From Semisulcospira habei (Eukaryota > Mollusca > Gastropoda > Semisulcospiridae): 64,000 nucleotides of DNA. Where the stretch lies: contig BTPG01000007.1 in NCBI GenBank assembly GCA_036245525.1, positions 121,445,694 to 121,509,693 of the forward strand. Reading direction: 5' to 3'. The notes under the pieces are model-generated. The model was given only the letters and a program-made list of their open reading frames with translations, did no database searches and was not told the origin of the DNA. Below, piece by piece: positions 21,743-62,117 of the stretch. Numbering within the stretch: position 1 is the first letter of the stretch; every line of letters starts with the position of its first letter. The position numbers were made by a program, and so were the translations under genes.

Positions 21743-22011
21743 AGGGGCGGATCAGTTACCTCGAGGAGGGGGCGGGTGGTCCAACTTTTCTTTGGGACCT
21801 TCAACCTCACGCAACAGGTCTCCCGACGCTAGACCTTACTGCCAGTCGCCGAAAAATCAAAGGGAGGTGGGCGGAGGGGTGGGGGAGGGAGGGGGAAGCG
21901 CATATCAAGGGCCTTTTGTTATAGCATTTTAAAGAATTTTGGGGCGGGGAGGGGATGGGGTCCGGAACCCCTGGAAATCCCCCCTCCCCCGCCCCCAGAT
22001 CCGTGTCTGCA
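21742..22011. mobile_element. hAT-like MITE
   Basis: Starts CAGGGGCGGATCAGTTACC and ends near CCCCCAGATCCGTGTCTG. Shares GGGACCTTCAACCT, GCTAGACCTT, GCCGAAAA and TTGTTATAGCATTTTAAA with the copy at 32674-33076, which has an 8-bp target duplication. Confidence 0.75.
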
Positions 22012-22384
22012 CACACAAACGGTCAGCGAGTCACAAATATCGGTGAGGAACATTCATTTCACAAACAACTGAGTGAATTACAAAAATGCCTATATAAAGA
22101 AAGAAAATATTCCAATGTAAGTGACGGTGACGACGACACAGGAGATGAAAACGATAATGACACAGACGACGATAACAACAAACCCGAAGACACACTGATA
22201 CGAAATTAAGAAAAATAATAATAAAAAAAATAAAAAATAAAAACCACGACACGAATTGAAAACTCTATTTATTGACCACACCTTGAAATATTACATTAAC
22301 AACATTGTACGCGACAAACACACAACACAAATAAATTGTACGCGTGGAATTCAACAGTTGGTGATTTACTGCTCACTACATCCT
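22012..22384. other. Spacer with GAC/GAT-rich stretch
   Basis: Contains an acidic-coding GACGAC/GATAATGAC run at 22120-22200; there is no supporting homology. Nothing else recognised. Confidence 0.4.
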
Positions 22385-22470
22385 TTTTATACAAAGCCGC
22401 AAGAGGCAAAGATTTTCATGAGGTCCTGCATCGCAGGGGCTCAAGAGAATCTTTGCCTCTTACTGTAAAA
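22385..22470. mobile_element. Family P2 palindrome, diverged (copy c)
   Basis: Arms GCAAGAGGCAAAGATTTTCA / GAGAATCTTTGCCTCTTAC around CCTGCATCGCAGG. Flanking ends not resolved. Confidence 0.6.
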
Positions 22471-22547
22471 GGTCAGCCACGTTTACTCTCATCTGTTTCC
22501 TACACAGAATACGTCATTTGAGGTTACGCTCTGCGATTGTTGTTTGG

Positions 22548-22761
22548 TTAACTCATTCAACGCCGATACGCCACGGCAAGACATGGATCGAGCGTGGTAG
22601 TTCAAGGGTTGTGCCAGAATAGCTTGGCGCCCATAGGCGCCAAGCTATTCTGGCCCAACCATTGAACTATCACGCTCGATCCTGTTTCCAGAAGTGTAAT
22701 ACAGTCTTCAGGCGGCAACGTCAAAATTTGCGGATTTCGGTCCTGGAGCAGAATGTGTTAG
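22548..22761. mobile_element. Palindromic MITE, family P1 subtype beta (copy c)
   Basis: TTAACTCATTCAACGCC at the left and GCAGAATGTGTTA at the right. The hairpin at 22587-22680 has arms GAGCGTGGTAGTTCAAGGGT...GCCAGAATAGCTTGG and complements around GGCGCCCATAGGCGCC. Subtype beta shares paired substitutions with 25676 and 26278. Confidence 0.85.
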
Positions 22762-22784
22762 TGCATACGGATTAATATCCATCT

Positions 22785-22870
22785 CTGTGCGGCTCGCTGA
22801 TCTGCGATTTAGACTTTACGGACGTCAGTCGTAAAGCCCAAAATCACAGATTAGCATACAGAAAGCCGGA
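22785..22870. mobile_element. Palindrome, family P7 (diverged copy)
   Basis: GCTGATCTGCGATTTAGAC... pairs with ...AAATCACAGATTAGCA around GGACGTCAGTC. Related to the cleaner copy at 34989-35049. Confidence 0.55.
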
Positions 22871-22918
22871 CGTCCAGAAATGACAGCAGATTGATACAGT
22901 CCAAAAGGTCCAAAATGG

Positions 22919-22919
22919 C

Positions 22920-22958
<39 letters not shown>

Positions 22959-23005
22959 GTGGTTAACGCCGAGCAGGCGAGTAAAGCTACCTCACGGCGG
23001 GAGGG
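22919..23005. repeat. (GTTA)n plus short SINE-like end
   Basis: Nine to ten GTTA units followed by GGTTAACGCCGAGCAGGCGA and CCTCACGGCGGG. The same end occurs at 38413-38483 and 63128-63172, so this is probably the tail end of a dispersed element. Confidence 0.55.
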
Positions 23006-23025
23006 TAAAAGTCTGGTCAGACAGA

Positions 23026-23241
23026 TTAACTCATTCAGTCCGGCGCACGTATTTCGCATTTTTTTAAAAGGTGTCATCTAACGACCATGCACCAGTTTCA
23101 GGAGATGGATCGACCATGATAAATCAAGGGTAGTGCCAGATTAGCTTGGCGCCTGTCGGCGCCAAGCTAATCTGGCACTACCCTTGAATTATCATGGTCA
23201 ACCCATCTCCTGCTGTAGTGCGTCAGGGCTGAATGAGTTAA
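23026..23241. mobile_element. Palindromic MITE, family P1 subtype alpha (copy d)
   Basis: A complete 216-bp copy bounded by TTAA at 23026-23029 and 23238-23241, with inverted ends TTAACTCATTCAG / CTGAATGAGTTAA. The hairpin at 23111-23199 has 40-bp arms (CGACCATGATAAATCAAGGG...) around GGCGCCTGTCGGCGCC. TTAA target preference and ends are piggyBac-like. Confidence 0.9.
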
Positions 23242-24463
23242 GAGAAATGTCTTTAAAACATGATGTAAATAGAGTTTAAAATACTCTAAGCTAAAAAGTC
23301 ACACAGGTCAATCGTACATGTCTGCAGACTTTAGAAGTTCATAAGAACGGTCAGGTTTGTATAGACTACAGTGGCTTAAATTTTGTTAAGACCAATTGGC
23401 TTCCTTCAGAAAGCTGAAGATTTTGTCCTGGGGAACGTCCCGAAACAGAACCCCTCAAAGAGTCTGCTGGATAGTGTTTCCGCCTTATATCGATTAGGTC
23501 AGCACATGATGATGTCAAGAAGCGCTTTGCCGAAAACGGCTCGTCGCAGGCAAAGCACCAGACCGTCACACAAGATTGTCAGTGTGGCAGACAATTGGTT
23601 ATAGGCCGTTTGACATTGAAGCGCACTTTTTTTTTTTCGAGGGAGGAGGGAGGGGGAGGGGGGAGGGGGGAGGAGGGGAGGGGGAGGTTGCAAATATCTC
23701 CGCAAAGAAACGCTTTTCTGTACCACTTTAACAACAAATATCATTTAGTGTCATTTGACCTAATAATATGGGCAATTTGTATTTAACTGTACAGTCGTAA
23801 AACTTGGATTAAAAGACAAGAGTGTTATTTTCATTACTCTAGTAGAGCCCCGGCGGGAATCGGCCGGATTTCAATATCGGGGTAAAACATGCAGACTTCA
23901 TGTATGCCTACGCTGTGTCAGGTTTGAAGATTTGGTCAGTTAACTCATTACTCATTCACGTCAAACAGGTATCTTTCTTATCCTAGCCTGAATATATCTA
24001 GGGCACGTTTAGATATGTAAAATCAGTCACTTCATTTTTTTAAAAAAGTGCAACTGTTTACGACTGTACAGGAAACCTAACACATTGCTGTATCTTTTTG
24101 AAAGTAGATCGTATTAGAACGGAAACTGAACAATATTTGTTTTTAACCTACGTGTCCGATACGAATACGACTTGGACCGGATGCGGTGATGCAATTTTCC
24201 CTAAACAAATTGCGTCATTTTTGTTCGAAGCCGGATGCGAATTCGTGTCCACATCGTGCACATGGAAACACACAAACATGAAAAGGACTTCCTGTTTCGG
24301 ACCTGCTTCGCATTAGGACCATGTTCGTATCGGAATCGTGTATGTAGGTAGGCGCCTTACGATTGGTACAGAAAAGTGGTTCTTAACAAAGATATCTGAG
24401 AAAACGTTGCATGCTCCGGCGTCAGTCAAACGACCTATATAACGTAAGAGATCAAGACCCGCT

Positions 24464-24503
<40 letters not shown>

Positions 24504-24612
24504 AGATCACAGTTGATTGTTGCGATGCGCAAGGCATTCACCTTTTCAAGACACCGTGAAGGTTATAAAAAATCTGATTTCGTGAGCGACACTTAGGAAA
24601 GATCACAGGCCC
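23242..24612. other. No gene recognised; purine-rich and poly-A tracts
   Basis: A GGGAGG-type purine tract at 23638-23690 and an A-rich tract at 24466-24500. Short open frames have no recognisable similarity. Confidence 0.4.
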
Positions 24613-24846
24613 TTAACCCCTTCGATGCCAGTGATCAGGAAGTGCGCGTCCAAAAGCACTACCACGCTGACTGACATTGCATGAAGAACACAGATATAAA
24701 TGGGCCCCAAAATAGGCATAAAAAACACAGGACTAGCAAGAGACATACATCCTTATGAGCCCCCGCGACTGCGGGGGCTCATGAGGATCTATGTCTCTTG
24801 CAGTTTGGTAGCGTTCGTGGCCTTGCCACGGCAGTGAAGGGATTAT
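24613..24846. mobile_element. Palindromic MITE, family P2 (copy d)
   Basis: TTAACCCCTTCGATGCCAG at the left, GGCAGTGAAGGGATTA at the right. Hairpin AAGAGACATACATCCTTATG / CATGAGGATCTATGTCTCTT around AGCCCCCGCGACTGCGGGGG. Confidence 0.85.
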
Positions 24847-24897
24847 AGATCATCGTTCAGGTGTCTGAAGATCCCTGTATGGTGGTCTTAAACTCAT

Positions 24898-24968
24898 TCG
24901 CGGTCAGCCGCATCCGGATGCGCGGCTTATGCCGCGCATCCGGATGCGGTTGGCCGCGAATGAGTTAA
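24898..24968. mobile_element. Minimal TTAA palindrome, family P3 (71 bp)
   Basis: The entire element is one palindrome: TTAAACTCATTCGCGG...CCGCGAATGAGTTAA with inner arms CCGCATCCGGATGCGCGGC / GCCGCGCATCCGGATGCGG around a TTAT loop. It has TTAA ends and no room for any coding sequence. Confidence 0.8.
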
Positions 24969-25015
24969 TGACAGGTCACACTTTTACCCTGTAAGATTTC
25001 ACTTGAGAAAGCACC

Positions 25016-25016
<1 letters not shown>

Positions 25017-25058
<42 letters not shown>
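25017..25058. repeat. Poly(T) tract
   Basis: About 42 consecutive T; could be a retroposed poly(A) tail on the other strand, but no parent sequence is recognised. Confidence 0.8.
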
Positions 25059-25062
<4 letters not shown>

Positions 25063-25213
25063 AAATAAAATTCATGCAAAAAAGGTGGAATGTCCTAAAC
25101 AGGTCAGTGCTGCTCTATCAACGGCTAAAAATGAATACAATCGCTATAGAGAATTTTCTTTACCCTGTGTCGAAAACATTAAGACCCGTCACTTGAGAAC
25201 CAAAGAGGTCATA

Positions 25214-25284
25214 CACTGACGAGGAAAAGAAATGCGACGTTTTTGGATTCATAAACATGTCGCATTTCGTTTGCTCGTCAGTAT
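25214..25284. mobile_element. Mariner-like MITE, family P8
   Basis: ACACTGACGAGGAAAAGAAA paired with CGTTTGCTCGTCAGTATA around an inner GCGACGTTTTTGG/ACATGTCGC segment, with TA at both ends. The terminal sequence is of Tc1/mariner type. Other copies at 30882 and 36274. Confidence 0.7.
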
Positions 25285-25402
25285 ATGTGTACGGGAAATG
25301 AGCTAGTCCGAAAACAATCAACCTGAAAAAGGTGCACACACGGCACTGCGTGTTATTTGCGATTTCAGTTTAACAAAATGAATCGGATCAGATAAGCATT
25401 CT

Positions 25403-25403
<1 letters not shown>

Positions 25404-25449
<46 letters not shown>
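25404..25449. repeat. (CTGT)n microsatellite
   Basis: About eleven CTGT units immediately before the P2 MITE at 25461. Confidence 0.9.
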
Positions 25450-25460
25450 CAAATTTTATT

Positions 25461-25679
25461 TTAACCCGTTCAGTGCCATTTGACGCAGCCCGATTATAAT
25501 TCTGCTGTCCATGTTAATTCAACACCAAAATGTGCTAGCTTTCCTAAGAACACGGAGTCAAAAGTGATGTCAGCAAGAGGCATAGATCCTCATGAGCCCC
25601 CGCAACAGCGGGGGCTCATGCGGATCTATACCTCTTGCATCTGGTTGGTGATCAGACTTCTCGGCACTGAACGGGTTAA
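25461..25679. mobile_element. Palindromic MITE, family P2 (copy e)
   Basis: Bounded by TTAA at 25461-25464 and 25676-25679, with ends TTAACCCGTTCAGTGCC / GGCACTGAACGGGTTAA. Hairpin AAGAGGCATAGATCCTCATG around AGCCCCCGCAACAGCGGGGG. Its right TTAA is also the left TTAA of the adjoining P1 copy. Confidence 0.9.
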
Positions 25680-25889
25680 CTCATTCAACTCCGACACGCC
25701 ACGGCGAGACATGGACTGAGCGTGATAGTTCAAGGGTTGTGCCAGAATAGCTTGGCGCCCATAGGCGCCAAGCCATTCTCGCACAACCCTTGAACTATCA
25801 CGCTCGATCTGTTTTCAGAAGTGTAATACAGTCTTCAGGGGGGCAACTTCAAAATTTACGGATTTCGGTCCTGGAGCAGAATGTGTTAA
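25676..25889. mobile_element. Palindromic MITE, family P1 subtype beta (copy e)
   Basis: TTAACTCATTCAACTCCGAC to AGCAGAATGTGTTAA, 214 bp. Hairpin arms GAGCGTGATAGTTCAAGGGT...AATAGCTTGG around GGCGCCCATAGGCGCC. Confidence 0.9.
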
Positions 25890-26277
25890 GCTTCATTTTC
25901 CTGTCTTGCCTAATCGTCAGATCTCACCTGTCTATCTAAAACCCTAACCCCATCCCCTCCCCCCCCCCACCCCCATACACCCACCCCTCCCCCTCTCCCC
26001 CACCCACCTCCCCCTGCGCCCCCTCCACGCAACCATCACACCGCCCCTACTCCACGCACACACCCTTGACTATGTTACACCCGCAAGCTGGAATGCAAGT
26101 AATGTACGTTTATGACTGACGTTAGAGTAGACCAGAGTGGTGATGCTGGTGATGTTTTGCGAGCCGAGACTAAACTTGTTTTCGACACACACGTTCTGGC
26201 TCCGAGGCTCTGCCGAGAAGCCTGAACTGTGTGTCAAAATTAAGCCGAGGCTCGTAAACCATCACCGCCTCATTGTT
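25890..26277. other. C-rich spacer
   Basis: CCCCTCC/CACCCC-rich low complexity at 25940-26045; no gene recognised. Confidence 0.5.
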
Positions 26278-26491
26278 TTAACTCATTCAGCCCCGACACG
26301 CCACAGCAAGACATGGATCGAGCATGATAGTTCAAGGGTGGTGCCAGAATAGCTTAGCGCCCAAAGGCGCCAAGCTATTCTGACACCATCCTTGAACTAT
26401 CATGCTCGACCTGTCTCTATAATTGTAATGCAGTCCTTCAGAGGGTAACTTCAAAATTTGAGAATTTCGGTCCTGGAGTAGAATGTGTTAA
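26278..26491. mobile_element. Palindromic MITE, family P1 subtype beta (copy f)
   Basis: TTAACTCATTCAGCCCCGAC to GTAGAATGTGTTAA, 214 bp. Arms GAGCATGATAGTTCAAGGGT...GGTGCCAGAATAGCTTAG and their complement. Here the GGTGGTGCC/GGCACCA variant is nearly matched in both arms. Confidence 0.9.
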
Positions 26492-26573
26492 CGTATTTTC
26501 ACACTGTCGTATGATTCCTGTTTTATGCCATGCTGGTTTTGACGGTTGGATTGACTTGACTGAGCCTACACAA

Positions 26574-26893
26574 GCTGGCTGGTTGGTTAGCTCGGGTTTA
26601 ACGTCCACAACACCGAGGTGCTCATGGACGGCCCTGACGGGCGGGTTATGGGGGACAGGGAAATCTATTGCCTATGGAGTACGACCTGAACACTGATCAA
26701 CTCGGGCACACTCCAACTGTGCCACTTTGATTTACCAGGACCTTTCAACGGACATGCTATTGAACAAATCCGTTTTTTCCCCCTGGATTGTGAGTCCAGC
26801 TACCGGGGCCGGGACGGGATTCGAACCCACGACCCGGCGATTCCCTTCGCTCTCCTGCTCCGACGTTTAACCGCCTGAGCTATTTCGGACTCA
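26574..26893 (-). mobile_element. tRNA-derived SINE
   Basis: On the minus strand the head reads AATAGCTCAGGCGGTTAAAC (A box) and GTGGGTTCGAATCCCGTCC (B box), the internal RNA polymerase III promoter of a tRNA-like gene. The body continues to the tail CCCGAGCTAACCAACCAGCC. It lacks a convincing full cloverleaf, so it is a SINE rather than a tRNA gene. Confidence 0.75.
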
Positions 26894-27595
26894 TCCTACA
26901 CAAGCGTTTCGCTTACTTTGCTTTTTTATATGGCCTCCATAACACGAAGTACGACAGCTTTCACGTCAATATTTCTTTGTTGAGTTCTACTGTGACGTAA
27001 ACAAGTCTGTATCGCGTTCCGCTGCTTGTTGTTCTTGAATTTACGTCCAATTAATCTGGCTCTGATCCGAGTCGGGGGTTCCATTGACAATGTTGGAGAA
27101 AGTCGGAAACCACTCGGCATTTTATGGGTGATTATGGGTCATTCAAGACATGTGAAATTATTCAGTGATAGCAATTTCATGTAGTGAATGAAAAGGATGA
27201 CATGTAGCACCGTTCATGCACAGTAGCAAATGAAATCTAAGCCTGGTCTAGATCTTCTAAGCTTCAACCAAAGAAATGTAATGAGCATGGCAGTTAAAGA
27301 AACAGTCGGTTTGATGATCGTATAATGTTCATAATGATCAAAATGTTCAGCGACTTTCATCAACATTCTCAATGGACATACGCTCAGATCGATGTCCCTT
27401 GGTCGCAAAATCCCGGAATGTAAAAATATGATAAAGAAAGTATGACGTCACCTGACACCTCGGGGACACAAATTGTACTCATGTGATTACCAAGCAGAAA
27501 TGACATGTTTAAAGATCAAAGAACCCCTCCCAACAGTAAAAGTAACCTGTGAAACCCAAAACGCTAGATCTTAAAGGTTGAAATTTCAATGTCTG
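26894..27595. other. Downstream flank of the glutamyltransferase gene
   Basis: Unique-looking sequence that would contain the 3' untranslated region of the minus-strand gene. I found no clear AATAAA in transcript sense here, so the mRNA end is undetermined. Confidence 0.35.
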
Positions 27596-27680
27596 CAGCA
27601 AGAGGCATACATCCTCATGAGCCCCCGTGGATGGGGAGGGGGGGGGGGCTCATGAGTGTCTATGCCTCTTGCTGGGGACA
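27596..27680. mobile_element. Family P2 palindrome in the gene's 3' UTR (copy f)
   Basis: Arms AGCAAGAGGCATACATCCTC and GTCTATGCCTCTTGCT, with an expanded G-rich centre (GGGGAGGGGGGGGGG). It lies 19-103 bases after the stop codon in transcript sense, so the mRNA could carry a long hairpin. Confidence 0.8.
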
Positions 27681-27698
27681 CTGACGTCAATGTTTTCT

Positions 27699-57746
<30,048 letters not shown>

Positions 57747-58089
57747 AAACGCGTGGTAATTTTTGTTTTTTTTTTTTTTTTATTTAAAATATGCGATTAT
57801 CATCACTGTTGTAATGTGAATGTTAAACCATGAACCAACCAACAAACCACTTTCAGTCTTGGATAAAAATGCATACTGGTTACCTCGGTACATTTGTTCA
57901 TTCATTTTTTTTCAGCCAGGCATTGTGAGCATGTTTACATTACATGTTTACATTCATTCAATCATTCACAGATTCACTGATGAAAAAGCACACCAAAGAG
58001 TGTCGTCACAGAGTGTTTTTTTTTTAATTTTTTCCTGGCATCATCTACAAACATTAATTAATGAATAATGTGAATTTGTTTTAATATAC

Positions 58090-58193
58090 CTGCTGCAAGC
58101 AATGCTACATGCTCCTTTGGTGTATCCGTGAAAGCAGGTCAGTGAACATCTCTGGTTGAAAGATGTTTGTGAACAGATTGGTAGTGGATGTAC
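58090..58193 (-). other. Cysteine-rich exon-like segment (speculative)
   Basis: Between an AG at 58194 and a GTATAT donor-like site, one frame reads VHPLPICSQTSFNQRCSLTC then FHGYTKGACSIACSR: five Cys with C-x3-C spacing twice. No family recognised; there is no start or continuation that I can prove. Confidence 0.15.
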
Positions 58194-58464
58194 CTATCTC
58201 TCCAGCTGAATCTCAGTTTCCCAGCAGTTTTTGGTTACAAATTATAAGGAAACAAAACAAACGTCACATGTTTCAATATGCCCCGTTATGTTTACACATG
58301 ATCATTGTGAGTAAAGAATAATATCTGTTTATTTTCACAAGAAATGCTGTATTTGCAGACATTCATTTAAAGTATACATGTACAGTCAAGTATGTTGAAA
58401 GCATATTAGGCTACAATGCACATAGGCACCCATACAAAAGTAACTACCTCAAATACAAAATGTT

Positions 58465-58620
58465 AAATGTTTAGGGCTCAACATCTTTTGTCCATAAAAG
58501 GTGATTTCAAAGATGGGTCACAGAAATAGGGTCTGAACAAATTTTGACCCAAGCTGTATTCGAACCCAGGACCTTTGGGATGAGAGTCAAACACACTACC
58601 ACCGAGCCACCCAGCTCCCC
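58465..58620 (-). mobile_element. tRNA-derived SINE
   Basis: Minus strand GCTGGGTGGCTCGGTGGTAG (A box) and GTCCTGGGTTCGAATACAGC (B box); the body shares GGTCTGAACAAA with 29160-29320. Confidence 0.65.
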
Positions 58621-59199
58621 CTCATATGCCTATGATCAGTTATCACCCAACCACTGAAATCTGCTGTGACAGATGGAGGGTAATGCAAGAACTACATGGG
58701 CAACTCACTCTTTAGAAGTATTGCGATTTTCATTGCGCAAGTCCACATTTGGTATATTTTGAGCAGAGGGTTTAATGACATATGTATATATATACTACAT
58801 ACCTACCTAACCCCCCCCCCCCCCCCGGGCTGCATTTCTATATTTTGGCACACCCCCTCTTCAGAAAGGACCCATGGGTGTTATACTCTGAGGCCAATGA
58901 CCATTTTCAGAATGTATATCATTTATAATCATGCAAAGCGGAGCAGTGATAAGTTTTCTCCTTGTTTCACACCGACGCTGCAAAAAAATCTATCTGTACC
59001 ACTGTTTCCTAACCCATAAGAGTCAGCTGTGGAGTACATATTTTGAATGATTGATGTATGCCAGTATTTCGGAACTTGTCACAAACAAGACCTGTTTATA
59101 TGCTGAAATGTCTTCGAAAAATGAACACATTGGCAGTAAAGGGGTTTTCCTTGGATAATCAAAAACTAATACATATTAAGCTGCATTTCCAAATCGCGA

Positions 59200-60740
59200 C
59201 ATGACAGGAGAGTGACAAAAAGTAACTTTTCTGAGGGGGGGGTCATCCAAATAAATATGCATAGGAAGGTCTTACCATCAGGTATCTCTTTACCAAGTTT
59301 AGGGTTACAGTTAGGAATACTTGAGAAAAAAACATCTTTGGGCTATGGCTATCTTGTACCTATTTCCCGATTTCTTGTGACCCTTGACCTTTCTGACCTT
59401 TCATGCATACGAAATTAGTATGCATGAAAAGTTCTTACCACCTTGTACCAAGTCTGGGTTTGAAGTTGTGTATACTTGAGAAAACATCTTTTTGGTCAAA
59501 ATACAGATATTTTTCACCTTTTTACTGCACTACAAATTACAACATGGGTGTCAAATCGCTTTGTCACATTGTTATATGAAAACACACAAAGCACACCCCC
59601 ATCACTGTACAATAGCCCCTGAACTGCTCGACTGCACGTTACAATTTTGTCGCCCCGCTGCTTCTATGTCAGGCTTATGGAAACACTCCCTCTTTATTTC
59701 TATTTTCTCGAGTTTTGTCATTGTCACTTTGTTGTCACTGCCCCACTGCTATTGTGTCTGCAGTTGAATAGCCAGGCCTAAAGCCTGCTTTCCCTTCTCC
59801 TAATATATGGCTATGCATCAGCTCAGGCAGTAAGGCACAGGCTTTTGCTGCATTGCGAATGATGTGACTGTCCAAAACCTTGACATTGTGGCCAGCCTGG
59901 TGGATGGACATCAAAATAACAGGATGTCTGCCCTCCTACACAGGACAATCAGTTCACTTCCTTTGCCTTCTCGTCGGTTGGCCATCGCGGAGAGATGTAC
60001 CCGCTGAACTCTTCTTCCCTCATCTTTCGCAACCTGCAAAAGATAATTTTGTATCAAAAAAAGTTCTGACATGCACATATTGCGTGCATATATGTTTGCA
60101 AGTATTTATACAAAGTACATACATGCATAATATGACATTAGTCAGAACATGAACAAGAAAGGCAATGTCCTTATGGTTCACGTGTATGACCAATCCACAT
60201 AATATGTCTGTCCTTTTTGACCTTGGCTTGACTTCTCCAACAGGTCTCTGAAAATGTCTAAACATAAGTATAGGGCTGGATTTTGTACCAGTGAAACCTG
60301 AGTATTTTTCCAAATCCCTTCATTTTTCACACATTTGTCAACCCTCTGTGACCCTTGACCTCTGTGAGGGGCTGATTACATTAGTAGCACAGAAAAGTGT
60401 TATCATCATGCCAAATTTTATTGAAAAGTTTGCAAAAACATTGATAAAAACTACAACTCTACCCGAAACTAACTTTTGTCACCCTTATCATGTGGTATCT
60501 CCATAGCAAGTTTGAGTTTGAAGTTGAAAATACTACTTGAGATGACCTTTGAAAGGTCACAGAAATTGGTATGTTTAGAATTATTTTACCACAAAGTACC
60601 CTTGTGCCAAGTTTGAAGTCTGAGGCTTGCATAGTCTTCGAGGAAATGCCAATGTTAAAGTTGCCCACAGGTAACAGACAGTTGACGGACGACCCATTAC
60701 AAACACTTACTTTTGCTATCACAGGTGCGCCAAAAATTAG
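59200..60740. repeat. Dispersed 165-bp-periodic repeat, further copies
   Basis: GACCCTTGACCTTTCTGACC (59379), GACCCTTGACCTCTGTGAGG (60351) and the end segment GTCTTCGAGGAAATGCCAAT to ACAAACACTTACTTTTGC (60635-60715) match the 12638 and 15700 regions. An intervening stretch (59500-60300) has a 62-codon minus-strand frame near 59770-59950 of unknown origin. Confidence 0.6.
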
Positions 60741-61164
60741 ACGCCATTGAGCTTGAAATGACCACAAAGGGTGTATACATATATCTAGAATCAGCATCAA
60801 TATTCAAAGTGTAACTTGCAGAAATTGTTTCAAACAGGACACAACGCATTGCTGTTTAGCAACAGCACACACTGGACCAAATGGGTAGTATTCAGATTTT
60901 TCTAGTCCTTTTGTATGCACTAAGTGCTTATTAAAGAAAACGACAGTATTTGGAGACTTGCCCAAACCTCTAGTTTTCAAATAAATGCAATATGGTGCCA
61001 CTTGTTGACAGCAAGTGATTTTAGCATTCGGTGTTGTTGAGAATGCTGGTACTACTACTACACCATCTTCAAAATGAAAGAAAGCATTACAGTGTGATGT
61101 GTTTCAACCAGTTGTGTTTTGTTATGAACCTGATTCTATTCACAAATCAATCGGTATGCTTTAC
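60741..61164. other. No feature recognised
   Basis: AT-rich spacer between the dispersed repeat and the exon candidate. Confidence 0.4.
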
Positions 61165-61377
61165 CTCGAGTCCAGGACAATAAGTGTCGCCTTCGCTCAC
61201 TTTAGTTGATCCGCTGGAACTGAAATTGCCTGCTTTTAGCTGTGGCCTTCTCCTTTGAGCAAACATGACCTGACTAGCTCTTGCCTCTTCTTGGTGTAGG
61301 CGTCATACTTCTGTGCTTGTTTGCAAGTATACCCTCTGGGCGTGACTCTGTAGTGAGACGTCAACAGCAGCACTGAC
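61165..61377 (-). CDS. Candidate first coding exon, version 2
   Basis: Minus strand: acceptor CATTTCAG at 61378, donor CGAG/GTAAAG at 61164. An ATG at 61266 opens MFAQRRRPQLKAGNFSSSGS then TKVSEGDTYCPGLE, ending in phase 0. A paralogous exon lies at 62118-62281, ~900 bp upstream. A short basic cytosolic start would suit the type II membrane glutamyltransferase whose exons follow on the same strand, but the linking exon was not found. Confidence 0.4.
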
Positions 61378-61446
61378 CTGAAATGAAATACATGTTTATT
61401 ATCGTGTTATTCGGCAGCATGGCAATTTCACTTCTGATCTTATTTC

Positions 61447-61555
61447 AGGGTGGGTCGCTTCCAAACTCCACAAACAGGGACTTTGTTATAGCATTATGAA
61501 CAATTCGGGGCCAGTGGGGGGAGTCCCCCCCACCCACCCACCCAATTCGTCCCTA
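61447..61555. mobile_element. hAT-like MITE fragment
   Basis: CAGGGTGGGTCGCTTCC, GACTTTGTTATAGCATTATG and AATTCGTCCCTAC recall the elements at 21742 and 32674; shortened. Confidence 0.5.
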
Positions 61556-61659
61556 CATTTAGTTTACACATTACTACCTTCAAACTAATGTGAAATAAAC
61601 TGTGAACACCACAAACAAGAATGGTGAAGCCTGGATCCCTCGTGTGCATTTAAAACTGA

Positions 61660-62020
61660 TCATTTTCTTAATCTGAACTGTGTGACCTTTCCAAAAGGTG
61701 ACTGAAATTTAAGTGCCATGAGTCTAAGCATACGTAAAGGGCTGGCTTATGTACAGTTGTGAATAGTATTGGAGAAAAAATATCTTTTGTCAAATATGGC
61801 TATTTTTATTTTTTTAAACCTATTTCTTGATTTCTCATGACCCTTGGCCTGAACGCAAACTGGTAGGCTAAGAGTAAGAAAGGTCTTGCCACAAAGTATC
61901 CTTCAGCTACGTTTGAAGACTGTGGTTTGAATGGTCTCCGAGAAAATGCCAACATTAAAGTTTACCATGGACGACCAATGGCCCAGAACATAGCCTTACA
62001 CTTGCTTCGCACATGAGCCA
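61660..62020. repeat. Dispersed 165-bp-periodic repeat, partial copy
   Basis: GACCCTTGGCC, then GGTCTTGCCACAAAGTATCC and GGTCTCCGAGAAAATGCCAA to GAACATAGCC and CACATGAGCC. Lies between the two duplicated exons. Confidence 0.6.
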
Positions 62021-62117
62021 ATGAAAGAAGGCATTACAGTATGATGTGTTCATTCACACCATAGTTGTGTTGTGTTCTGCACCTGATTCTCATCACAGAT
62101 CTACTGGTATGACTTAC

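Noticed and set aside
20999..21832. 277-aa open frame
   Set aside because: Composed of GT, ACTC and CA simple repeats and a LINE 3' UTR.
22090..22209. Acidic Asp-rich protein (DGDDDTGDENDNDTDDDNN)
   Set aside because: Low-complexity GAC/GAT stretch with no start context, homology or splice support.
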